A DNA stretch of 15,311 nucleotides from JACXVD01 sp047975785. Lineage in GTDB: Bacteria > Pseudomonadota > Alphaproteobacteria > Sphingomonadales > Sphingomonadaceae. Position 1 is the first letter of the stretch. Each line of letters starts with the position of its first letter. Where the stretch lies: positions 1-15,311 of the forward strand of contig JBKEEC010000356.1 of assembly GCA_047975785.1 (NCBI GenBank). Reading direction: 5' to 3'. Shown here in pieces: positions 1-5,980 of the stretch. Under the pieces are notes generated by a model that searched no databases, was not told the DNA's origin, and saw only the letters and a program-made list of their open reading frames with translations. The translations under genes were made by a program, and so were the position numbers.

Positions 1-141
1 AGCCTGCTTCAGTGCTGTCTCGTCAATATCGGTCAGAACCACTTTCATGCCACATTCGGACAGTTTGCAGGCTGTGGCATAACCGATCCCGCTGGCTCCA
101 CCTGTTATCAGGGCGGGTTTTCCAATAAAGTGCTTGATCAT
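1..141 (-). CDS. SDR family oxidoreductase, N-terminal fragment (cut by window edge)
   Basis: The first 47 codons of a short-chain dehydrogenase/reductase; the rest lies beyond the left edge. The product starts MIKHFIGKPALITGGASGIG. The Gly-rich TGGASGIG turn of the NAD(P)-binding Rossmann fold is at about residues 13-20. An acidic residue at the end of the second beta strand (VVLTDID) would favour NAD(H) over NADP(H) by family rules. The ATG at 141 is preceded by a TGGAG ribosome-binding site; the ATG five bases further upstream runs straight into TGA and is not a start. The gene lies 174 bp downstream of the DUF1214-like gene on the same strand, so it may be the tail of the same operon or have its own promoter. 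Substrate unknown. Confidence 0.85.
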   Translation of the reverse strand, partial: MIKHFIGKPALITGGASGIGYATACKLSECGMKVVLTDIDETALKQA

Positions 142-315
142 CACATGGCTCCAGAAGGGTGGCTATAGCCTTGCGCTTGAACCTTGAAACAGATGCAATG
201 CTATACCTTCTTGTTTTATCAAATCTTTCAGGCCGAAAAGTCTGTCAGCTTTTTATTAAAATGCTCTAATCCGGTATGCGTCAGCATCATTGCAGTCTGG
301 TATAAATGCGCTGCT
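142..315. other. AT-rich intergenic spacer
   Basis: This spacer between the DUF1214-like stop and the partial SDR start is clearly richer in A+T than the genes around it. It holds a near-palindromic A/T segment at about 258-275. I could not find a convincing sigma-70-type -35/-10 pair with normal spacing on the minus strand. The length and base composition fit a promoter for the SDR or a weak end to the upstream operon, but nothing here proves either. Confidence 0.4.
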
Positions 316-1557
316 TCAGATTGTGATCCGACGATTCCAGTCGGCCCGGCGCGCTGCGATCTGCTGTTCTCGTCCGGCCCTGTCCATCGGTTGATGATCG
401 AACATTTCTTTTGGCAAGTCGCTCTGCTTCATCACCTTGCTGGAAATGCGCGGTCCACCATCCACCGGTATTGCAGGCAGGCCTTGCCAGCGCGCCATAA
501 ACAGGCTGGTGGCCCTGTCGCCCACATCCATCCAGTTGGCGATGCCCGGATCACGGCGGGCAACCACAAGGCTGAGGCCGCCATCAGGGTCCGTCACGCA
601 TTGCTGACGCGTCAGGCTGGACTGGCGTGTATTGGCCTCGATAGAACGGAACCACCAGTCAGTTGCCTGAAATGCTATATAGGCTGCACCTGCCTGATTG
701 GCACGGATGAGGGCGACTTCATCTTCGGCCAGAGTAAAATTCCCCTGTAACCCTGCCTGTGTCACCAGACCGCCCATATTACCGGCATTTTCCGGCGGAC
801 GGATGGAATTGCGGGCAACACCGGTAAACAGCCTCTGGAACCAGTAATAGAGCGGGACATCCTCAACTGCCCGAAATGCAGCGCGCCGGGCTTTTTCTTC
901 AATGGAAACCGGCGCTGTGCCGACCTTGTCCAGCCGCTCTATTTCAAGTGTATAGGATGTTTCATGAGCCCAGTCATCGAAGGTTTCACGCACAAACAGG
1001 AATTTGACATGAGGCGCAGTGGTCAGGTGATTGGATCGGTTTCCTGCAGGTTGATCATCAATAGTGATAACAAAGCTGCCGTCACTTTCCCGCTTCATCT
1101 GCCAGTTTTCTATAGTCTGGATGGTAACGGATGTGCCAAAATTGCCGACCAGGGTGAAGCTGGTATTGGAAGGTTCCTGCCCGTTAGGCCGGGCTGTGAT
1201 GCGGTATTTACCGCCATGGGCAATTCCTGCCAGACGATAGCAATTGTCCGGGTTATCTCCGCCCATGGTGGCACCGGGCACAGCAGTCCCATTCCATTGG
1301 TAGGCTGGCATGAAATTGCGGGTAAAGCGAGGATAGGCACCATCGCAGACAGCAGCCTTGAAAGTGTAATTGGTGACAAACTCTTTCATCGCCATGTCAA
1401 AGCGGGATTCCTCATCCGCCGGTGTATCTGTTCCATAAGCCAGACGAAACCGGTTGCCGACCTGGGCAATGGCTGATTTGATTTCCTGTGTTTCCAGCAT
1501 GGCACGCACATCTGCCTCAGCCGCAAACTGATCGGGATTTGCCAGAGGGTTGGTCAT
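316..1557 (-). CDS. DUF1214-like protein of unknown function
   Basis: A 413-residue protein with no signal peptide or membrane segment, so probably cytoplasmic. The N-terminal part (about 1-80) looks helical. A Gly/Asn-rich, beta-type stretch follows (about 85-205, with YQWNG, GGDNPDNCYR and a TFTLV-like strand). The C-terminal part (about 275-360) carries the pattern I associate with DUF1214 proteins: an aromatic DWWFRSIEAN turn, then DPDGGLSLVVARRDPGIANWMD and an FMARW strand. The usual DUF1254 partner domain is not seen. The start is well supported: AGGAGGA lies about eight bases upstream of the ATG. It sits 22 bp after an SDR on the same strand and is surely co-transcribed with it. Proteins of this kind occur near lipid and steroid catabolism genes, but the biochemical role is unknown. 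The DUF1214 assignment is from memory of the family pattern. Confidence 0.75.
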   Translation of the reverse strand: MTNPLANPDQFAAEADVRAMLETQEIKSAIAQVGNRFRLAYGTDTPADEESRFDMAMKEFVTNYTFKAAVCDGAYPRFTRNFMPAYQWNGTAVPGATMGGDNPDNCYRLAGIAHGGKYRITARPNGQEPSNTSFTLVGNFGTSVTIQTIENWQMKRESDGSFVITIDDQPAGNRSNHLTTAPHVKFLFVRETFDDWAHETSYTLEIERLDKVGTAPVSIEEKARRAAFRAVEDVPLYYWFQRLFTGVARNSIRPPENAGNMGGLVTQAGLQGNFTLAEDEVALIRANQAGAAYIAFQATDWWFRSIEANTRQSSLTRQQCVTDPDGGLSLVVARRDPGIANWMDVGDRATSLFMARWQGLPAIPVDGGPRISSKVMKQSDLPKEMFDHQPMDRAGREQQIAARRADWNRRITI

Positions 1558-1579
1558 GATTTCAGTCCTCCTGTATAAC

Positions 1580-2338
1580 TTACAACATCATCATTCCGCC
1601 CTCGACGCTCAGGGTCTGGCCGGTCATATAGGCGCTGTCATCACTCGCCAGAAAAACGGCTACGGGGCCAATATCCTCGTAGGCCTTGCCCCAGCGCCCC
1701 AGAGCCACTGTCTTCAGATTTTCTGCTGCCTGTTCAGGAAAATCCCTGAGCCATTCCTCGGCTGCCTCGGTGATGGCGGAAGGGTTGATATTGTTAACCC
1801 TGATATTGTGCGGCCCCCATTCGCGCGCCACTGAACGAGTCAAGCCGCGAATAGCCTCCTTGGCAGCAGCATATGCAGAAAAATAGGGGGCGCCATGTGT
1901 GCCCTGATATGACGCCATATTGATGATGGAGCCACGACCTCTTTCCCTGAATCGGGGCAGGGCCGCCTGCATATGCCAGATGGCACCATAAAGACCGGAC
2001 TGGATGGTTTCATCGAGGATTTCCTGTGTGTTATCCTCCAGCGCGACGCCCTGATGGCTGATCTGGGCGTTGTTCACCAGAATATCCACGCCGCCGAAAC
2101 GGTCCTGAGCCAGTTGAATGGTGGCAAAGGCATCATCGCGTGAACGCACATCGGATTTGATCGTGGCCACTTTTGCTCCTCGCCTTTCAAGGTCGGCAAC
2201 CACATTTTCCAGTTTATCGGGATTGCGGCCACTCAGAACCAGCGATGCGCCTGAATCGGCAAATGCCTGGGCAATACCCAGACCAACGCCTTGCCCTCCG
2301 CCCGTGATAACGGCAGTTTTTCCATCCAGCTTGCCCAT
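1580..2338 (-). CDS. SDR family oxidoreductase (classical type)
   Basis: A complete 252-residue classical short-chain dehydrogenase/reductase, expected to be a soluble NAD(P)-dependent alcohol dehydrogenase or ketoreductase. The cofactor motif TGGGQGVG is at residues 12-19, and the catalytic residues are Ser143, Tyr156 and Lys160 (YAAAK). The C-terminus MTGQTLSVEGGMMML is typical of the family. Two motif positions differ from the consensus: the NNAG motif reads NNAQ (89-92), and the Pro-Gly after the sixth strand reads NPS (185-187). The SGRNP segment after the second strand suggests NADP(H). An AAGGAATG ribosome-binding site precedes the ATG. It lies 32 bp after the sulfotransferase and 22 bp before the DUF1214-like gene. 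The sulfotransferase neighbour suggests action on a hydroxylated or keto substrate, but the substrate cannot be read from sequence. Confidence 0.93.
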   Translation of the reverse strand: MGKLDGKTAVITGGGQGVGLGIAQAFADSGASLVLSGRNPDKLENVVADLERRGAKVATIKSDVRSRDDAFATIQLAQDRFGGVDILVNNAQISHQGVALEDNTQEILDETIQSGLYGAIWHMQAALPRFRERGRGSIINMASYQGTHGAPYFSAYAAAKEAIRGLTRSVAREWGPHNIRVNNINPSAITEAAEEWLRDFPEQAAENLKTVALGRWGKAYEDIGPVAVFLASDDSAYMTGQTLSVEGGMMML

Positions 2339-2370
2339 ATTTCATTCCTTCGATTGAATTGTGTTTCGGC

Positions 2371-3534
2371 TCAGTCGTTCAGATACCGTTTCCGATAAGT
2401 GTCAAAAGCCGGGCTGAGTTCTTTCCAGTCAACGCCAAAGGGATCGAATGTGTATTTATGCCTGCCATAGCGGTCGCTGGCATTGGCCGGATTGTCGAGC
2501 CATTCGCGCATTGCGTTTTCTGCTTCACTGCTCCACGCAAAGCCCCATTTTTCATAGCACTGATGTATGGCCGCTACCGGATCGGCGATGAACTGTTTGA
2601 ACCCCATATGCAGAACACGATCATCATCCATGGCCGGATCACTCATCACTGAATCAAGTCTTCGACGGAAATCTTCAAGATAGCCTTTGGCCAGGGTTGG
2701 CCTGTCTACTGCACCGCTGGTAATTCCGTCATAAACCACTGCAGCAATAGCAAGGTTGGATGGCAGGAATGCTTCAGGTTCGCGATGCGGAAAAAAGCAG
2801 TGAGCATCGGGGAATACGCTGAATAGTGTGCTCAAATGACGTTGATGCTCAACGCCTTTCATAACCCAGCGTTTGCGAGGCATTTTCCATTGCTGGTGCT
2901 GCATGAACACTTTGAGCCAATGATAGGCTTCCGTCATATCTCCGCCGCCTTCACGGATAGCGAGCGAGGGGGCATCGCACAGCATGACCGGATAATTATC
3001 CCGAAAATCCAGCGTCCAGATATCCTCGTCTTCGGTCAGCGTATCGGCATTTTCATCCCAATAGGGGTGCAGGGTCATGATGCCGGGGCAAGTGTCGCAA
3101 AAATGCTGCACGACCTGACTGGCCATCTCACGCCTTTTGTCTGTTACGGGTCTTTCCCCCGGAGGGGGGGAGGGTTCATATACCCGCCATGCTTCAACTC
3201 CGCGATTGGCTGGGTCAGATGTAAACAATGCCTGCTGGATAGAGGTTCCAGTCCGGGGAAAGCCAATGATAAACACTGGCTCCCTGATCTGTTCATCAAG
3301 GATTTCAGGATGTTTTTGCACATCGCGAGCAATATTCAGCCGCCGGGCCAGAATTTTAACGATCTGGCGTCTGGTGGAGATTTTCTGATCGGGAGAATAA
3401 CCCGTGCCTTGCCGGAAAATGCCCGCCAGCGTGTCCACCCGGTTTCTGAGGCCATCATCAACCAGACCTGATGTACCGGAGACGATTTCTGCTGATTCTA
3501 TAATGGATTGCGTATCAAGCATCCGGTCATTCAT
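2371..3534 (-). CDS. Sulfotransferase family protein (PAPS-dependent type)
   Basis: A 387-residue cytoplasmic protein of the Sulfotransfer_3-like group, expected to move sulfate from PAPS to a hydroxyl group. The 5'-phosphosulfate-binding loop GFPRTGTS is at residues 91-98. The probable 3'-phosphate-binding segment HREPEAFLPSN is at 250-260 (Arg251, Ser259). A WVMKGVEHQRHL motif at 223-234 matches the conserved Lys/His region of this group, and the C-terminus has the usual RHKYTFDPFGVD block (358-369). I chose the ATG at 3534 because GAGGAAA lies eight bases upstream. The open frame extends to a TTG at 3567 directly after the sulfatase stop, but that start lacks such a site. It is co-oriented with the sulfatase upstream and the SDR downstream. 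A sulfotransferase beside a sulfatase is unexpected in a breakdown operon. The acceptor is unknown; a non-sulfating use of the fold cannot be excluded. Confidence 0.9.
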   Translation of the reverse strand: MNDRMLDTQSIIESAEIVSGTSGLVDDGLRNRVDTLAGIFRQGTGYSPDQKISTRRQIVKILARRLNIARDVQKHPEILDEQIREPVFIIGFPRTGTSIQQALFTSDPANRGVEAWRVYEPSPPPGERPVTDKRREMASQVVQHFCDTCPGIMTLHPYWDENADTLTEDEDIWTLDFRDNYPVMLCDAPSLAIREGGGDMTEAYHWLKVFMQHQQWKMPRKRWVMKGVEHQRHLSTLFSVFPDAHCFFPHREPEAFLPSNLAIAAVVYDGITSGAVDRPTLAKGYLEDFRRRLDSVMSDPAMDDDRVLHMGFKQFIADPVAAIHQCYEKWGFAWSSEAENAMREWLDNPANASDRYGRHKYTFDPFGVDWKELSPAFDTYRKRYLND

Positions 3535-3571
3535 ATGACGTTTCCTCAATTTTCGTGTCAGGTCCAATCAT
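3527..3571 (-). other. Possible 14-codon coupling mini-ORF
   Basis: The sulfatase stop overlaps an ATG (ATGA). The reading frame from that ATG gives MIGPDTKIEETSYE and then TGA, which falls across the sulfotransferase start codon. Such an arrangement could couple translation of the two genes. There is only a weak AGG about ten bases upstream and no other support, so it may be chance. Confidence 0.15.
3541..3547 (-). promoter_or_regulatory. Ribosome-binding site fixing the sulfotransferase start
   Basis: GAGGAAA on the minus strand, placed 6-7 bases before the ATG at 3534. It selects this ATG over the in-frame TTG at 3567. Confidence 0.7.
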
Positions 3572-5895
3572 TGCAGTGTGACCTGCACCGTTTTCAGTTC
3601 TCCCGAAAAAGGAGCAGGAAAAGGGTAATCCGCAACGGGTGAGCCATAATCTGCCCCCACATCCAGCCCTTCATGAATGGCAAACAATCCGGTTACAGTG
3701 CGCGTTAGCCGCCCTGTCGCCATTACTTTTCCGTCGGCGAGCAAGGTGACAGTTCCGCCGCGCCCGCGCTCTCCTTCCTTGCCCTCATAGGCGAAGTTCA
3801 GGCCAATCTCCCTTGTGCCTGCCGGCAAGGGGGCATCGGCAAGGATACGGGTATGCTCAAGTGCCGCCAGACTATAATCAAACTGCACATACCCCTTCTG
3901 GACTGACAGTGCCCATCCACCGGTAAAGCCGCCCTGCGTGATCAGAACACCCTCATCCCCAGGCCCGAAATTGCCTTTGGCGCTGATCGACCATGATCGG
4001 TTTTTCACATTGGGGGACATGGCTTCGGGCAAACCGGAAAGTCCGGGGTAGAAGGTAAAATCTGTCCGCGTTCCTGCCTCCACCATTCCGGCCAGACGTT
4101 CCCCCGCACGCCAGTCCAGTGGAAGAACATTGTTCTTTTCAGCTTCGCGCCACCAGACCTGTTTCAGCTCTTCAAGGCGCTGCGGATTTTCAGTCGCGAG
4201 GTCATGTGCCTGACTGAAATCCTTGTCGAGATTATAGAGTTCCCATGTCACCTTGTCCGGATCAAGCCGGGCACGATGGGGGTTCCACGGGTCAGCCAGT
4301 TTTGCCGATGCCATCCATCCCTTGTCATAGATTGCGCGATTGCCAAATACCTCGAAATACTGTGTTTCGCGTATTTCAGGTGACTGCGCATTCCGGAAAG
4401 TGGGGATCAGGCTGACGCCATCCATTGCTTTTTGCGCTATCCCGTCCACCCTGGCCGGAGACTCGATACCAGCGGCTGCCAGCAATGTCGGTGTAATATC
4501 CGTCACGTCGGAATAGTGCTGCCGGACTTCTCCCTGAGCCTTGATCCCTGTCGGCCAGGAAATAATCATGGGGTTACGAATGGCTCCGAGGTGGGAGACA
4601 ACCTGTTTGTAATATTTGAACGGCGTGTTCATGGCCCAGGCCCAGCCTGCCGGGTAATTATTGTTCCATTTCGCAGAGCCAAGATCCCGAAGAGTGGCCA
4701 GCGATGGCTTTGATTCCTTTTCCATGCCGTTGGATGGCGCAATTTCATTGAGTGTGCCTTGCTCTGCGCCTTCTGCACTCGCGCCATTATCTCCGGCAAT
4801 GAAGATGATGATTGTGTTGTCTCCGTCCGGTTGCTGACGCACAGCATCAACCAGACGGCCCAGTTCGTAATCAGTATAGGCAGCAAAACCCGCCATGACT
4901 TCCATCTGGTGCGCATTGACCCGTTTTTGTTCATCTGAAAGGCTTTCCCATGCCGGCACCCCTTCAGGGCGCGGCGTCAATTGCGCATCGGCAGGGACAA
5001 CCCCCAGCGCCTTTTGTCGGGAAAAGGCCAGGTCCCGGTAAACATCCCAGCCAGCATCAAACTGGCCCTTGAATTTGTCGATCCATTCTTGCGGAGCGTG
5101 GTGCGGCGCATGGGTTGCGCCGGTCGCAATATAGAGAAAATAGGGGCGTTCAGGGCTGGCAGCCTGTTCAGCCTGCACCCATGAAATAGCCCGGTCCATC
5201 ATATCACGGTTCAGATGATATTCCGGATCAATCGAGGGAGGAACGGCTTTGGTGTTCTCAAATAACAGGGGCTGCCACTGGCTGGTGCCCCATGCGTTGA
5301 AGCCATAGAAATAATCGAATCCAAAGCCTGTTGGCCAATTGTTGAACGGCCCTGCCGGTCCGCCCTCATTGGCAGGTGTATTGTGGTTTTTGCCAAACAT
5401 GGCCGTGGCATAGCCATTATCCCGCAATACGCGGGCAACAGGGGCAGTGCTGCGAGGCATAACGCCTGTATAACCATCATAGCCGGTAGATAATTCGGTC
5501 ACGATGCCAACACCGGCATTGTGCGGGTTACGTCCTGTCAGCAGGGCGGCTCTGGTCGGGGAACATATGCCGGCTGTGTGAAAGCGATTGTAACGCAGGC
5601 CATTATTGGCGAGCCTGTCCATAGTGGGAGAGGGAATTGCGCCGCCAAAAGTCTGGTATTGGCCAAAGCCCGCGTCATCCAGCATGATAACCAGAATATT
5701 GGGCGCATCTGCGGGTGCCTGAACGGGCCTGTGCGGCTTTGCAGGATCGGAATCCTTGTATGTGCGCCCTACCTTGCCCTGAAAAGTCTGGTCTGGTGCC
5801 GGTATAGAGTCCTGAGCTGAGGCCGTGCTGGAGAATGCGGCGCCCAACAGGGTCGCCAAAAAAATGTTTCGTATGTTTGTTCCCTGATCTGGCAT
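3568..5895 (-). CDS. Secreted formylglycine-dependent arylsulfatase
   Basis: A 775-residue type I sulfatase that hydrolyses sulfate esters. It is probably periplasmic: a hydrophobic signal segment (about residues 10-26) ends at SSTASA-QD. The signature CSPTRAALLTGR starts at Cys111, which must be converted to formylglycine. Other active-site residues match the Pseudomonas arylsulfatase pattern: Asp73-Asp74 (metal), Lys169 and His171 (GKNHN), His262 in THAPHHAP, Asp369-Asn370 (AGDNG, metal), and a Lys near 427-430 (PFKYYK). A beta-rich C-terminal domain (about 600-775, with GLDVGADYGSPV) places it among the longer sulfatases of about 780 residues. The ATG at 5895 has AAAAGG about six bases upstream. 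The gene sits between the TonB receptor and the sulfotransferase, which suggests desulfation of an imported or cell-surface substrate. No formylglycine-generating enzyme gene is in this window. The natural substrate is unknown. Confidence 0.95.
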   Translation of the reverse strand: MPDQGTNIRNIFLATLLGAAFSSTASAQDSIPAPDQTFQGKVGRTYKDSDPAKPHRPVQAPADAPNILVIMLDDAGFGQYQTFGGAIPSPTMDRLANNGLRYNRFHTAGICSPTRAALLTGRNPHNAGVGIVTELSTGYDGYTGVMPRSTAPVARVLRDNGYATAMFGKNHNTPANEGGPAGPFNNWPTGFGFDYFYGFNAWGTSQWQPLLFENTKAVPPSIDPEYHLNRDMMDRAISWVQAEQAASPERPYFLYIATGATHAPHHAPQEWIDKFKGQFDAGWDVYRDLAFSRQKALGVVPADAQLTPRPEGVPAWESLSDEQKRVNAHQMEVMAGFAAYTDYELGRLVDAVRQQPDGDNTIIIFIAGDNGASAEGAEQGTLNEIAPSNGMEKESKPSLATLRDLGSAKWNNNYPAGWAWAMNTPFKYYKQVVSHLGAIRNPMIISWPTGIKAQGEVRQHYSDVTDITPTLLAAAGIESPARVDGIAQKAMDGVSLIPTFRNAQSPEIRETQYFEVFGNRAIYDKGWMASAKLADPWNPHRARLDPDKVTWELYNLDKDFSQAHDLATENPQRLEELKQVWWREAEKNNVLPLDWRAGERLAGMVEAGTRTDFTFYPGLSGLPEAMSPNVKNRSWSISAKGNFGPGDEGVLITQGGFTGGWALSVQKGYVQFDYSLAALEHTRILADAPLPAGTREIGLNFAYEGKEGERGRGGTVTLLADGKVMATGRLTRTVTGLFAIHEGLDVGADYGSPVADYPFPAPFSGELKTVQVTLQ

Positions 5896-5939
5896 CGTGG
5901 ACCTTTTCTTTCCGATGAGGCTGGCCGCTCCTGTTGGTG

Positions 5940-5968
5940 CCGGGCGGAGAGTTTCCTGCTCCGCCCGG
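5940..5968 (-). terminator. Intercistronic hairpin between receptor and sulfatase
   Basis: A perfect 10-bp GC-rich inverted repeat (CCGGGCGGAG / CTCCGCCCGG, 5940-5949 and 5959-5968) with a 9-base loop, starting 12 bases after the receptor stop codon. No T-run follows on the minus strand (the next bases are CACCAACAGG), so it does not look like a classical intrinsic terminator. It could cause partial termination or protect the 3' end of a processed receptor transcript, making receptor mRNA more abundant than sulfatase mRNA. The hairpin is seen directly; its role is inferred. Confidence 0.5.
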
Positions 5969-5980
5969 TCAGCTTACTGT

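Noticed and set aside
258..275. A/T-rich near-palindrome as a terminator for the DUF1214-like gene
   Set aside because: The stem is weak, all A-T with mismatches, and no T-tract follows in the right place.
3157..3170. G/C homopolymer tracts in the sulfotransferase gene as a possible phase-variation switch
   Set aside because: The C7 and G5 runs encode an in-frame PSPPPGE segment and the gene is intact; seven bases is short for contingency loci and no promoter repeat accompanies it.
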